This document shows positions 22,860 to 35,690 of a DNA stretch of 64,000 nucleotides, in pieces. The stretch comes from Malachius bipustulatus (taxonomy: Eukaryota > Arthropoda > Insecta > Coleoptera > Melyridae). The position numbers and the translations under genes are program-made. Every line of letters starts with the position of its first letter. Within the stretch, counting starts at the first letter, position 1. The notes under the pieces are model-generated. The model saw only the letters and a program-made list of their open reading frames with translations. It was not told the origin of the DNA and searched no databases. The stretch lies in the NCBI GenBank assembly GCA_910589415.1, contig OU342637.1:37230162-37294161 (forward strand). Direction: 5' to 3'.

Positions 22860-24880
22860 CTTGGTTTATGTCAGCAGACAGACTGGCAAGAGAATTTAGC
22901 ACATTTTTGATAAGAATTTGGTCGGGCTATATTGGTACCTAAAATACTGCCTGTTAATACAACGTTACCTCAGCTTGGGATCAAAAATAAACTCACCTGT
23001 AATTATTAATTTAACATCTAATGGTCTCTGATTGATTTATATAAAAAAATCAAAATATTTCCTTTAAAATTAAAAATTATTTACTTATCTTTTTTTAAAT
23101 CGATCAACTGGATTAATGTCATATTGTCATTCATTATTGTCATATCCAAAATTCAAACGTCATGCATAAAGTTTTATGGAAAAGCAGATAAAAAGAAGAA
23201 CCCGAACATCGACGAGCGCCATTTTGGAGCCCACTGACTATAATGGTTATTTGATGTCACTTGAATCCAAACCTATTTTTAATCAATCAAATCAAAACAA
23301 TCAAGTCAAACTTTTTATAAAATCAGTTTCATAAACAAAAAAAGAAGACTTTACCATCAAATCTAAGTGTTTAGTTATATAATTTTTTGCATACTCAATA
23401 AGTGACCGCTTATGATAGAAAATCCTAATACCTATTTGGTTTGGTTTAAACATAAAAATATAAAAAAATATCCATATTTACAGAACTATTTTTAATAGAT
23501 TAATTATCAAATTATAAATGTCATTAATTATATTATCATCATAAGTCATTTTAGAAATTAAATGTAGAAAAAGACTAAATAACTAAATAAAATAATTCAA
23601 CATTCAACACTAACTCAGGCGCTATTTTGGAGCCCACTACCTAAAATTGTTCCTAACAACTATAACGTAAATTAACTCTTTAAAAAAAAAATAGAAAAAT
23701 AAGACTTTAGCAGCATCCAAATCTAAAAGTTTGCTTATAATTTCTTTAAGTTCTAATGAATATTGTCAAAATCAAAACCATCTTTAGAAATTAGAATTTT
23801 TACCATATTTTACCAGTATTTGCTTGTTTTTTATTTATCAATTTATCATTGCCATACTGATACATAAGTCGTTTAGAAAGTATAATGTAGTAAAAGTCAT
23901 AATTTAACAATCGCTAGTGCGCCATTTTGGAGCCCACTAACAGAAATTGTTACTAACAGCTATATCGTAAATTAACTCCTATATTATTGTGAAATAAATA
24001 TTAACGTCCGTATTTTAGTAGCTTAGATTATGTTTAATTTGTACTGAATGAAAAAACAAGACTTATCAGTCAAATTTAAACGTTTTGTTGTATTATTTTC
24101 AAGCTTTGATTATAAAAGAAATCAAAAATATCTCCTTTAAAATTAATAATATTATACCATAATTTATTTATCTTTTTTCACGCAATAATAATTATATTCA
24201 TGCCATTATTCATCATTGTCATATTCATAATGAAGTCGTTCAGAAATTATAATGTAGTAAAAGTAGTAAAACCCATTATTTTACAATCGCATTATTTTAA
24301 AATGCGCCATCTTGGAGCCCAGTAATTGAAATTGTTACCGACAAGACAACTACCCATATCGTAAATTAATTACCATATAAAATAAATTTTAACGTCCCTA
24401 ATTTTGATAACTTAGATCATGTCAAATTAGTACATAAAGAAGACTAAGATATCAAGATCTAGAGAATGGTAGAATTTTTCTTGTGTACTACCTATTTCCA
24501 TTTTCAATAATTATTATAGGACCATTTAATTATTTTATGACCTCATGTCACAGTTTTAGAAATAAATAAAGAAGACTTAGCAGCCAAATCTAAAAGTTTG
24601 GTTGTATATTGGCAAACTCAATAATCATCTCAAGTTCTGATTTTGACGATAAAAAAATAAAAATAATTTGTTTAAAATTACTTAATTTACCATTTTTTAA
24701 TCGAATAATAATGATTGTATTAATTCCATTCATCATTATCATACTCATAATCAAAAAAGTCGTTCAGAAATTAAACACTTCATAATTTTAAAAACCACAC
24801 GTGCGCCATTTTGGAGCCCACCACTGAAATGGTTACGGATAACTGAAATGTCAATTGACTCCTATATAAAATCATTATAT
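22860..24880. repeat. Degenerate tandem array, five units with conserved YY1-like block
   Basis: The block GCGCCATTTTGGAGCCCACT or a near copy occurs at 23216, 23619, 23919, 24304 and 24803, at intervals of 403, 300, 385 and 499 bp. Each is preceded by similar diverged text (TTTAAAATTA, a TTTTTTAATCGA block, TGTCATATTGTCAT, GTCGTTTAGAAATTATAATGTAG) and followed by a GAAATTGTTACnnACA / CGTAAATTAACTCC block. The 20-bp core is far better conserved than the rest of the unit. CGCCATnTT is the YY1/Pleiohomeotic consensus. The array fills the divergent intergenic region between mtnA and TMEM161. Confidence 0.75.
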
Positions 24881-25640
24881 CACTGCTTACTTTTGGTAAT
24901 TTATATTGTAATAAAGTACGTAATGTAAAGAGGATGTAAAACGGGAGACTTTCAAATTTTTACGATTTTCTTGTAGTGATGAACTGGCTTAGATACCCAT
25001 AGGGTGAGGCAAAACTCTGTCTCTCAGAGGAGGGAGAAGAAGAAGAAGATAAAAGTAATAAAGTAAAAGTAAGGTTATATTATTTTTGCTTTCCATACTT
25101 TCCAATGATTATGTTGAAAATACCAAAAATACATAAAAAACTTTATAAAATAATCAAAATTTAGGTAGAAACTTGGAAAATATCTACAAAATAAAAATAT
25201 CAATTATTCCCAGTTCATCTTCACACAAAATATGACCCAATTGAAGGAACTGTAAAAGTCTTCAATTACATAAATTTAGGAGGTAATGAGAGAAGGAATT
25301 AATTAATTAATTCAATTAATATTGAAGTGAAACAAACTGAAACGTCCCAAGAACACAATCAAATCAAACCCTCGCTTCCAAGCGATTCCTAGCGCTATAA
25401 ATAACACCTAATTGCAGGTAGGGTTAAATATAATTTTAGGTCAAAATTATCTAAAAATAAGTGTCGCTTCTCTTTTTATTATATCTCAGCCATTCTGATT
25501 ATGTTCAATTCTTCTCTCTGAACACTTTGGACTTTACTGACTTTCGTGATAGTGTTGGTGATAGTGACAAACGAAAGTAAAACATGACATGGATAATAAT
25601 ATTCTAACACACACATTATAATCATTCCTCTCCTCAGCCT
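24881..25640. other. Upstream region of TMEM161
   Basis: Non-coding. It should contain the TMEM161 promoter and 5' UTR; no TATA box is convincing. Confidence 0.4.
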
Positions 25641-25661
25641 CGATTATATTATAAAACAACC

Positions 25662-28600
25662 ATGGTAAGATCCATTAAACTGTATTTAATTAACGAATAA
25701 TCAATAACCATTAACCAACAATTCCAGGCGTTACTGGGAATGCAACTAGTAACCACCCTGGTCATGGTGAGCGTTATCCAGAAACTGGGCCCCCATTTCT
25801 CCTTCGCCAGGTGGCTGCTCTGCTCGACCGGCCTGATCCGGTACCTGTACCCCTCCGACGGGGAACTCAGACAACTGGCAAACATTCCAAAAGACAAGGC
25901 CAAGGGCAAGAAGAACCACGTCCACTTGAACGGGAAATCGAGGACCGAAGTCGATACGTTCCACGTCCCCCGGAACCTGGACGTGAAGCTGGAGACGGCG
26001 CCGGTGACCAAACTGGACGTGATCCATCTGAGGTACTACACTGAGTACCAGTGGCTGGTCGATTTCACTTTGTACACTCTGATTGTGTATGCTTTAACTG
26101 AGGTGAGGCCTTTTTAAAATTTCAGTTTATAAACGCTTTTTCAAAATAAAACACTCTGTATATGAATATATAAATAACATTACGGGATGGATTATTAGAA
26201 AACCTTTAAAATGATACCAAACACGATATGTCGATTTGTAACCGTTAACAAGTTACCATCAGGTCAGTAACCTGTTTAAACCGGTTTCATATATTCAAAC
26301 CGTTATATCTCCGGAACGATTGCTTCTAAGTATATCGTGTTTGGTGTCTTATGAAAGGTCTTTCAACTGTCTATATCATCGTGATAAAATAAACATATAC
26401 AGGGTGTTGCGATTAAAATTTCCTAGCTGCAGTTAAAATAATGATTATTCTTTACAGATTTATCAGATCTGGTTTCCATTAAAAGACGAAGTAAATTTGA
26501 GTATGTTATGGTGTTGCCTGGTCCTGATTTTCTCGACGTATCCTTTTTTATTATCAATTTCCAGCGGCCAAATAATAAATAATAAATAATTATTGATGAT
26601 GTTTCCTTACCTGGATATACAGAAAAATTCTCCTCTCTCTCACTGTGCAATACTTCCGGGGTGAAGAATCTATAGGAGAGAGATCGATGTGCATCGTCAT
26701 GGGTCTGGTCTATCTACTCATATCCATGATGGTTCTAATTATAAACGAAAACACCCTGGAATTGGGCCTCGAAAAGGCTTACACTACTTTCAATGAAAGC
26801 GCTTCGATTTTTCTTCAAAATCAAGGATTCAGCTCCTCGTTAGTTGACGACATGCTATTGAAATCTATTTGATGATGATGTTTTTTTCTTTCTAGGGGAC
26901 CCGCTTCGAAGATCGTTTTGAAGTTCTTCATAGCACTCTGGTGTGGAATTTTGGGCGCTCTTTTCACGTTCCCCGGTCTCAGGATAGCGAAGATTCATTG
27001 GGATTTATTGAAGTATGTTGGTTGATGTTAATTGCGGCTGTTTCAAGCCTGTATAAATCGTGCTGGCTCATTTGAAGTGATGCCGGGTTAGGTTGAGTTC
27101 TTCTAAATAATTATTGAAGTGGGAAGTCCCTGTTGCCACAAGTATATGATAGGGGAAGTCCCTGAAATGTTCAAAATTAGCTGTAGCAATTTTATTAGTT
27201 TTTTAAATGATAAAAAATGAATTTGCAAGGGGTGGGAGCGCAATAAATATGTTCAAATTGCTTAAGAAAAAATTAAACTCTAAAATTGTGGGGGAAGTCC
27301 CTAATAAAATCATTAATTCTCATTTAGAAGATTACAAAATGTACTTCAAGCCTGTATAGATCGTGCCAGCTCATTTTAAGTGATGCTGGGTTAGATTAAC
27401 ACGTTCTAAATAACTGTTGAGGTAGGAGGTCCCTGTTATCACAAATACAATGATGGGGGAAGTCCCTGAAATGTTTAAAATGAGCTGTAGCAATTTTATT
27501 AATTTTTTAAATGATAAAAAATGAATTTGTGAGAGGTGGGAGCGCAATAAATATGTACAAATTGTTGAAGACAAATCAAACCCTAAAATTGTGGGGGAAG
27601 TCCCTAATAAAATCATTAATTCTCATTTAGAAGATTGAAAAATGTACTTCAGCCTGTATAGATCGTGCCAGTTCATTTTAAGTGATGCTGGGTGAGGTTG
27701 AGTCATTCTAAATAATTACTGGTGTGGGAAGTCCCTGTTAACACTAGCAAAACGATCTGAATTCCTGAAAATGATCAAAATTTGCTCTAGCAGTTTTATT
27801 AATTTAGTTAAATGATCAAGAAATGAATTTACAATAGGTGGGAGCTGAATAAATTCATATAAATTCTCTTGAGAAGACCCAAAAATGTGCTGACTGATAT
27901 TGTATAATTCCAGATACTTCAGTGACAGAAAAACGACTCAAGTCTTACTAAACATCACGTTCGCCCTCCCCTTCATCCTCGTAATCCTGTGGATCAAACC
28001 CGTTTCCAGAGACTATCTCACCACGAGGGTTTTTGCAGGGATGAAGGAGCCTTTGTAAGTGTTTCTTTTTTCCCCCCACAGTTTCTAAAAATAATTGATA
28101 CAAACGACAATCAGATTGACAGAATACTCATTCGATTCGTGGCGGATCATCCTGATAATAGCAACCATGCTCCTGAAGGTCGTCCTCATGCCGTGGTACC
28201 TGCAGGCCTACCTCGACATGGCCTACCATCGCGTCGAGAGCCAGAAAAAGGAGGCCGGTCGGATCACCAATCTCGATTACCAAAAGAAGGTAAATTTTTA
28301 TCATTCTTATAATCCCGATAGCTAAATGTTCTGTTCTTATTTTAGATAGCAGCAGTTTTTTATTACCTGTGCGTGGTAACGGTTCAATACATGGCCCCGA
28401 TTATAATATGCCTCGTCCTGTCGCTCATGTTTAAGACGCTGGGGGAGTACAGCTGGGCGGGGGTGTATAGGGAAGCAGAGGTGGAGTGTCCCGCGAGAAA
28501 CCCAAACCCGGCGAAAGTGGTTGTTGAGGGGGAGGACGAGTCGTCTATTTCTAGGTCGGCGATGGAGTTTCATTTGGCCTTGGAGAATTTGAAATCGGTG

Positions 28601-28861
28601 AGAAAATAAAAATGCATTTAGACCAGGGTGGGAAGAGGGGAGATTGAAAGTTTTAGAAGAGGGTGAGAGATTATTTTGAATGCAATTCTCTTTGAGTTAT
28701 GATCGATGGAGCGGTGGTAATGATGTCTGTTTTAATTTCAGGTTTTTACAGCCGAGGTTTTCAGGGGTCTTCTGGGATTCTCGACGTGGTGGTGCTGCTT
28801 TTTATACTTCGCAACAACTTCACTGGGACTTCTCTATCAGTCGTATTTTACATCGATATAA
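25662..28861 (+). CDS. TMEM161: TMEM161 multi-pass membrane protein, nine exons
   Basis: A conserved polytopic membrane protein (vertebrate TMEM161A/B) whose molecular activity is not settled. Exons: 25662-25664 (the ATG alone, donor |GTAAGA), 25728-26102, 26458-26537, 26623-26838, 26896-27012, 27914-28054, 28115-28289, 28346-28597 and 28742-28861. Phases agree throughout and give 492 residues, close to human TMEM161B. Matching landmarks are GMQLVTTLVMVSVIQKLGPH at the N-terminus, FARWLLC, EYQWLVDFTLY, LGALFTFPGLRIAKIH, LQAYLDMA with QKKEAGRI, and the C-terminal LLGFSTWWCCFLYFATTSLG. Multiple hydrophobic segments are obvious. The first coding exon contributes only methionine, so the start depends on splicing. 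It is divergent from mtnA. Confidence 0.93.
26149..26408. mobile_element. Inverted-repeat element (MITE-like) in TMEM161 intron 2
   Basis: The outer ends AACACTCTGTATATG (about 26150) and CATATACAGGGTGTT (ending 26408) are inverted copies with one mismatch. An inner pair (ACCAAACACGATATGTCG near 26217; the complement near 26328-26346) continues the foldback. There is no coding capacity. The CAGGGTG end resembles the palindromic element at 4599-5450. Confidence 0.65.
27044..27885 (+). repeat. Triplicated 303-bp tandem repeat in TMEM161 intron 5
   Basis: Units start at 27044, 27347 and about 27650 with CAGCCTGTATAgATCGTGCC-type text and share a GGGAAGTCCCTG motif, each of the first two units ending in CATTTAGAAGATT. 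The first two units are closest; the third is truncated by the acceptor of exon 6 at 27914. Confidence 0.85.
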
Positions 28862-29034
28862 ATATCCGGTTGTTGTTAGAGAATAAGCTGAGCAGTCATA
28901 TTTGTTTTATATTTATATTGTTTTGTTTGATAAAATATAAATAAGACATACTTTTTTTATTTATTATCCCTCTCACCCCGAGGCTTGCACTCCTGACAAC
29001 CTCTCACCTTGCCAGCTTCTAGCTACAAGGCTAC

Positions 29035-31850
29035 TTAGAGCATTGGTTGTTTTATACATTTATCTTCTGCCCATTTAACCATTGAGTCCCTATCTTGCCA
29101 ATCCTCGTCCTCTAGGTGTCTCATCTCCATTACTTCATCTCTCCACGATCTTCTTGGTTGCCCTCTTTTTGTTCTTCCTAGTGGGATCCATTCGGTTATC
29201 TTATGTCTCCAGCGGTTGTGACTGGCTCGTCTTAACATGTCCATACCAAAGAAACTTCTTCTCATCAATGTGTTCCCCCACCTCCTTTTCTACATTCATT
29301 CTTCTCTTGATTTCATCTAATTCGGTCGATTCAACTCAACCCACAGCTTCTCTTCCAAAAGTCCATCTCTTTTGACCTGATTTTTCCCTTGTTTTTCTTG
29401 TTTATCACCCACATTTCCGCTCCATTGGCCTTCTTTATTCTTCCTCTGTTGTACCGTTTTTTGATATTATGAATCCCAGATACTTGATCCTATCTGTTCC
29501 CTTAATATGTTTGTTGTCCTCTATTTCCAGGTTGTATGTCATTCCCTTCACTGTAGATAAGTTAATTTCTACTAGGCCGTTTTTTGTGTACTCCTCTTCC
29601 AACTTCCATCATGAACCCCAGATCTTCTTGTGCGATGATTACCTGATCGTCTGCCAAGCTCAAGGTATACAGATGGCTGTTTCTGATTGGTACCCCATTC
29701 CTTCACATTTCTCCTTCCACGGCTTCAGTGTTTTCTGCAGTAACATCTTGAATAGCGTGGGTGATGTGTTGAGCATCCATCCTTGGAGCAGCCTTTTGGT
29801 TGTTCTGAAGCTGCCTGATTTGGCATTCCGTGTCTTGATTGTCACCTTATTATTTCCATACAAGTTTTTTATCACGATCCTGTCTCCTTGTGAATAGATG
29901 TAATATAGCGGCTTTTGACCATTCTACCCGTGGATCATCTCTGTTTAGAGTTCTGAGAAGAACATTTCCGTGTGTTATACGAAACAGTTTCTCTGCTCCA
30001 TACTTAATCAGCTCTGATTCTGGTGGTATTCCTCCAGGTCCGCGCTAGCTTTTCGATTCTTCATATTGTTCTAATTGCTAACTTGACCTCCCGCATTGTA
30101 AGTGTAACATCTCTTCTCCTTCCTTGGTTATTGTTTCTTCCTCCTTTATCTGCAACTGTGGTCTTGTTTCCGTGAGTAATTCTTTGTAGTATTCTTCCCA
30201 CCTCTGCTCTTTAACATGATACGTGGATTTTTTCGGTTTTGTCTCTTCTGAGTCTGAGTGTTTTGAGTACTATCCAAGATTCTAAGCTTCTAGTCCCCCC
30301 CCTATATGCTGGTCTATTCCTTCGCATGTCCTTTACCATCTTCTGTTCTTCTCCTGTTGTACCTTTCTCGTCACTATGGTTCTTCTCCCTATACTTTTCC
30401 CAGTCCCTATCGTGCCTTGTACTATCATTCGTGTCCCTTGATATAACTTCCTTGTATCTATTACCAGTTTCTTCTTCTCGTAAGGCTTCCATAGCTGCCT
30501 CATTCATAAGTAAATTCTTATAGATCTCTTATAGATGCCTCCTACAGTGACTGCACTCAGAATCTTTTTTCGGATTTATTGTTCGATTTAATTTGCTTGT
30601 TGGGTCTTTGATATTTTAGCGAAGGGGAAGTACATTTTTGCCACTACTAGTCTATGGTCTGAGCTACATTCAGCTCCTCTTTGAAGTCTGACATCCTTGA
30701 TCTTGATGGTGCTATTTTTCCTAACTACATAATATGTAATCTATAATAATTGATCTAAGATTTCTTGTCTCCTGGATCTATGTACGCCTTTATGTCTGAA
30801 GAATCCATTTTGCCACATTGAATCCGTTCAATTCACACAACTCTATCCATCTTTCTCCATTGTCATTCACGACATCTTCGCCAAAGCGTCCTATGGTGGT
30901 GTCATCACTTTTTCTGCCTACTCTTCAATTTAGGACTCCTGGGGAACTTCAATAAGTTGCACTTTGCCCATGAAGCGTTCTTTTTCTGTTATTGGGCCAT
31001 ATATCCCAAGTATAGGTCGTCCATTTACTTTCAGAGTGATCCTAATTATTCTCCCGTTTATTGGTTACTTTCTGTCCCGTTCCCCTTCTTTTTGGTTTCG
31101 CTAATTACGAGAATGTCCACGTTCACATTCCTGAACTCTTCCAGAACCTCTGTGTTTTTTGTTCTCCATTCTTTTGGATATTCCAGGTACCGATTATAAG
31201 TTTCCTTTCGATTCTATTCTTCCTTTTATTGGGTAGGTACTCTATCTCGGTTGAAATTTAAGACCGGCTATTCATTTAAGTTAATCGTAGAACTGCCCCC
31301 CACCCCCGGAATCCTTGGGGCTCCCTCTTTTCTAGGTGTGGATTTCCACCCGGGGATTTACCTCTTGTTTCTGTTTCATTCTGCCATCTTCCTACATTTA
31401 GTCCTTGGTTTTTTTTATGTGTGTTAGGATGCTAAGGCCTGACGCCACAACCCCCTTCAGGAGGACCTTCATCTGCAGCCACCCTATTTGGGCCAGACGC
31501 TGTTAATCACAGCTCAATATTCGCTCATATTCGTTTTTCGACGAATATGATCGGACTTCCGCCGATCCGCCGTATTGAAGTCCTGCTGCCTTTGTTGCCT
31601 TCCTCGACGTTGTGGTCTTCATCCGTAACCCTGGACAAGGGACCCTTACGGGGTGCTATCAACCGGAGTCAGTTGAAATTAGTTTTTTTTTCGAGGTGTT
31701 ACTCCTCGATTCCTCCTCCTTCCTCATCTCTTGCGTGGTGAGACCCCAGGCTTGGGACCGGCTCAGCGGAGTTAAATTTTTGTCATAAACCATAATCTCA
31801 TGTCAGGGACGTCGTCTGTTAATAGCATTCGACGTCGGGAGGTGCATAAG
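29035..31850 (-). mobile_element. Decayed LINE (endonuclease-reverse transcriptase) relic
   Basis: Reading the minus strand from about 31260 down to 29035, broken frames follow the order of a LINE ORF2. Endonuclease-like text lies near 31100-31200 (EVLEEFRNVNVDILVISETKK is scattered over frames). The connecting region is at 30211-30507 (NEAAMEALREEE). RT fragments are at 29660-29875 (FRTTKRLLQG, SPTLFKMLL, WKEKCEGMGYQ). The C-terminal end at 29035-29268 carries GQPRRSWRDEVMEM...EDEDWQDRDSM, typical of the end of such proteins. Stops and frameshifts are frequent, so the copy is old. The 31270-31850 part is more GC-rich, non-coding and likely the element's 5' region. The clade is not determined. 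Confidence 0.75.
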
Positions 31851-31859
31851 TGAGGCAAG

Positions 31860-33520
31860 AGGCGCTGCAAGTTATTGAGCGTGTCAAAGAATCGTTTTGA
31901 AAAATCGACAAATATTCCAAAACCTTCAACGAAAAATGATCTCTCTGCTGTATCTCGGAAACGGGGAGAGCTACAGAAGAACCGCTTACAGTTCTGAGCT
32001 TCTCGCGCTACTATATATCATCTAACGGGGGAGGGGGATTTTTTTTATTGAAGTCAAAAATAATTTTTTTTCGGAAAATTTGAATAAACCTTAGCTTGAA
32101 ATTTTCTTGAAAAATTGTTATAGTCTTGAGAATAGACGCAATTCTGCGTGAGCACATGCAGTCGCTTGCCGTACGAATCGGAAAAATATCCAGTGGGACT
32201 GTAAAATCCTCAGTTTTCTCACAAAAACGGGAACAAAAATTTTGAAAAACTGAAAAAAATTGTTAATTTTCGACTTTGAACGGCCATATCTCGAGAATGC
32301 CAATTCGCAGGATAAAACGACTTTCAGTATCAGACTTGCCATCGTCTGGCATGTCCTCCAGCAATTTTTTAATCTGCCTCAAGTTACTGGGCGTGTCAAA
32401 GAATCGTTTAGAAGAAATCGACAATTCAAAATCTTCACGTCGAAAGTGATCTTTCTCCTACATCTCGAAAACGGAGAGAGCTACAGAAGAACCGCTTACA
32501 GTTCTGAGCTTCTCGCATTTTCCATTGTCGAGCAGGGGATTTTTATTAAAATCGAAGAGAAAATTTTTCGAAAAATTTGAAAACCTGTTTTGAAATTTTC
32601 TTGAAAAATCGTTAGTCTTGAGAATGGAACGTAATTCTGTGTGAGAACAGTCGACTGCCGTACGAATCGGAAAAACAATCCAGTTGGACTGTAAAATCCT
32701 CAGTTTTCTCACAAAAACGGGAACAAAAATTTCAAAAAACTGAAGAAAATTGCCAATTTTCAACTTTGAACGGCTATATCTCGAGAATGCGAATTCGCTG
32801 GATAAAACGGCTTTCACTTTCGGAATTGACATCGTCTGCCACGTTCTCTGCTGCCAAATTTTCAAACCGCCGCAAGTTATTGTCGTTTTCGATTCCAAGA
32901 AAAATCGACAATTCCAAAACCCTTACCCGGAAAATGATCTTATTCCTTCTGTATCTGAAAATCGGGGAGAGCTACAGAAGAACCGCTTACACTTCTGAGC
33001 ACCATATCGCACTTTCTATCGTCTGACGGGGGATTTTTATGAAATTTTATGAAAAAAACCAACTTAAAAATCGATGTCTTCAGAATGGGACGTAATTTCG
33101 TGTGAGCACAGTCGACTGCCATACGAGTCGGAGAAACAATCCATTTGGATCGTAAAGTCCTCAGTTTTCTCACAAGAACGAGAACAAAAATTTTTAAAAG
33201 CTAATAAAAGGCAATTTTTCAATTTTGAATGGTCGTATCTTCGGAACGGGAATTCGCAGGATAAAACGGCTTTCAGTTTCGCAATTGCCATCGTCTGGCA
33301 CGTCCTTTTAGAATTAAAGACGCCCCAAGTTATCGTCGTTTTGGAAAAATCGACAATTCCAAAACCCTCACCCGGAAAATGATCTTTCTGCTGTATCTCG
33401 AAAACGGGGAGAGCTACAGAGAAGAACCGCTTACACTTTTGAGCGCTTTATCTATCGTCTGACGGAGAAGGGGGGCGGGGAGGGGGTTATTAAAATCGAA
33501 AAGACATTTTTTTTTCGAAA
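31860..33520. repeat. Tandem satellite, four units of about 440-510 bp
   Basis: The marker GAGCTACAGAAGAACCGCTTAC recurs with its CTACAG at 31971, 32481, 32972 and 33414. Each unit also has a TATCTCGAAAACGG block, a GAACGGCCATATCTCGAGAATG block and a CTGTAAAATCCTCAGTTTTC block. All short open frames here, on both strands, are products of the repeat. The units differ by substitutions and small gaps, so it is an old array. It lies between the LINE relic and the exon at 34130. Confidence 0.85.
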
Positions 33521-34129
33521 AAATTGTATATAATTAAAAAAACCGGGAGTGATTAACTTTCAAAGGTAACGATGAAGGTAATTGGTAAGGTTCAGAAAAA
33601 CCCTTACCAATTTCGGTGGGTCATGAAACTGAACAATTATAAGGGCTCTCGCAGACAGGAACCTCTCTGTGAAGTACAGACGAGGCGATTCCAAACCGCA
33701 TCGCCCTTAATTGTTGCTGTAAAAAAATTTAAACAGGGAAAAAGATTAATTATTTAATTAATCATTGTTAGACTTAATGCAGCGTCCCGCTCGCGTCAGC
33801 GTCATTTCTTTGTGTTGCCTTGCTCACCATAAAACGTTTACTCATCGAAAGAAGCCTGTTATTCTAAGACATGCAACAAAAGGAACATCGTTTCCGACGG
33901 CAATAAAACATGGACTGGATGGTAACTTCCGTTGAGTAAGGAAACTTAATTTTAGAAAGAGTAAAGCTCGTCAGTCTAACACGCGTTTCCATCGAGAATA
34001 GATCACGACGATCGGTTGGTTGTATACTTGGACCGGCAACTCGCGTCGTGCTTTTGTGTCGCTCGCATTCGTTCCGAGAGAGACTGGGAGGACATTTTAG
34101 TCGCCAGCGCCACAAAACTGGTCGCCACC
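33521..34129 (+). promoter_or_regulatory. Upstream region and 5' UTR of the exon at 34130
   Basis: About 600 bp of higher GC content than the neighbouring satellites. The last 120 bases before the ATG contain several TCGC/CGTC-type GC-rich words typical of insect 5' ends. No TATA box is convincing, so the transcription start is not placed. Confidence 0.35.
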
Positions 34130-34207
34130 ATGGCCGATACGGTCGAGGAAGTCTACGAGACGGAGGTCCGGAGGAAGACCGTCCGGAAGAGTCTCAAAAT
34201 CGAAGAA
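34130..34207 (+). CDS. Likely first coding exon (A) of an unrecognised gene, partial
   Basis: ATG 34130-34132 lies in a perfect GCCACCATGG context. It is followed by 26 codons (MADTVEEVYETEVRRKTV then a lysine/glutamate-rich end) and a consensus donor, GAA|GTAAGT, at 34208 in phase 0. The frame is also open upstream but that part reads like a 5' UTR. The charged, hydrophilic N-terminus has no signal peptide. I do not recognise the family. The following 20 kb is repetitive and shows no acceptor-flanked coding exon. A second exon with the same properties is at 54712, so both may be alternative starts of one large plus-strand gene continuing beyond the window. Confidence 0.5.
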
Positions 34208-34890
34208 GTAAGTTTAATAAGTTTATGTAATCAATTTATTGAGTATAATACTTAAGTACCTATAGCAGCGACCAGGTAAAGCACACGTGCGCTTTCGTCA
34301 ACGATTGCAACGAAAATATGAGCAGGATTGCACACTGGCGGTGTATTGATATTAGTAGGTATTAGGTGTATGAATGTATTTATATTAATAAAGAATCAGG
34401 AGGAGTTGTTTTGGGATAGTTGATAGGAGCGAACGATGAACGAATTTCACAATTAGCGTCAGTTGTTTTCAGTGACGAATTAGACGAAAATAGATTTATG
34501 CACTCGCTTATTATTATTGGAGTTGGTGTGGAGGAACAGTAGAAAAAATGTTCACCATCACCATCACCAACACCAACACCATCCAAACAATATTATCGTT
34601 CGATTAAAAAAATCGTTTCGGGTTTGATTGCGACGATTTGGATGCATGCAACATATCCCAGGATTCGATATATTTTTAGCGATTCTTTATTAGATTTTAT
34701 ATAATTTCTGGTCAGTTTTGCTACGTCGAATCAACACATGTGGGAATGTTAAATTGATTTTTTCGACACTTGCTCACTTATTTGCTTGGTGAATTACTGC
34801 ACCGGGTGATTTGAAATTATTACGCTCTATCGCGAATAATAAATATTTAATAAGAAAATCGCATATTAGACGCGCAAGATTTATGCGAAG
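34208..34890 (+). other. Start of the intron after exon A
   Basis: Non-coding; contains CACCATCACCAACACC-type simple sequence near 34553-34582. No other feature is seen. Confidence 0.4.
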
Positions 34891-34899
34891 AAATAATAT

Positions 34900-35690
34900 G
34901 AACGACCTCAGCAACTGAAAACTGGCCAAAAATCCATCATATCTCGCGATTTTTTGAAAAATTTTATTCGATTTTTGAATTCGTCTGATACATTTTCGCT
35001 CGATAACTTTGCGCTCTCCAATCAGGTGAATTATACCGGGTGATCAGAAATTTCGTCGCAATGGAGGCTCAAACCTTTCTCCGCCCGTTACACCTTTTGG
35101 GCTCGATTTATATAAAGAAATAAGAAGAGCGACCTCAGCAGCTTCTACTGACCAAATTTAAGAGAAAACGGACCGAAAATGCATATCTCGCGATTTTTTG
35201 AAAAATTTTACTCGATTTTTGAATTCATCTGAGACATTTTCGCTCGATAACTTTGCGCTCTCCAATCAGGTGAATTATACCGGGTGATCAGGAATTTCGT
35301 CGAAATGGAGGCTCAAACCTTTCTTCCACCTTTTGGGCTCGATTTATATAAAGAAATAAGAAGAGCGACCTTAGCAGCTCTTACTGACCAAATTCAAGAG
35401 AAAACGGGCCAAAAATGCACATCTTGCGATTTTTTGAAAAAAATTTACTCGATTTTTGAATTCATCTGAAATTATTCCGCTCAGTAAATTTGCGCTCTCC
35501 AATTATACCGGGTGATCAGAAATTTCGTTGAAATAGAGGCTCAAACCTTCCTCCCGTTACCTTTTGGGCTCATTATTTGAGCTCAGATTGGGTTCAGATT
35601 TATGATTTAAAGAAGAGCGACCACCAGCAGTTCCGGGTGACCAAATTTGAGCGAAATTGGACAAAAAATGCGCCATTGGGGAAAAAATCC
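34900..35690. repeat. Tandem repeat of about 228-244 bp, three to four units
   Basis: The marker TACCGGGTGATCAG occurs at about 35034, 35278 and 35506. The units share AACTTTGCGCTCTCCAAT, TGGAGGCTCAAACC and GAAGAGCGACC blocks. The family differs from the 490-bp satellite to its left. Confidence 0.85.
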
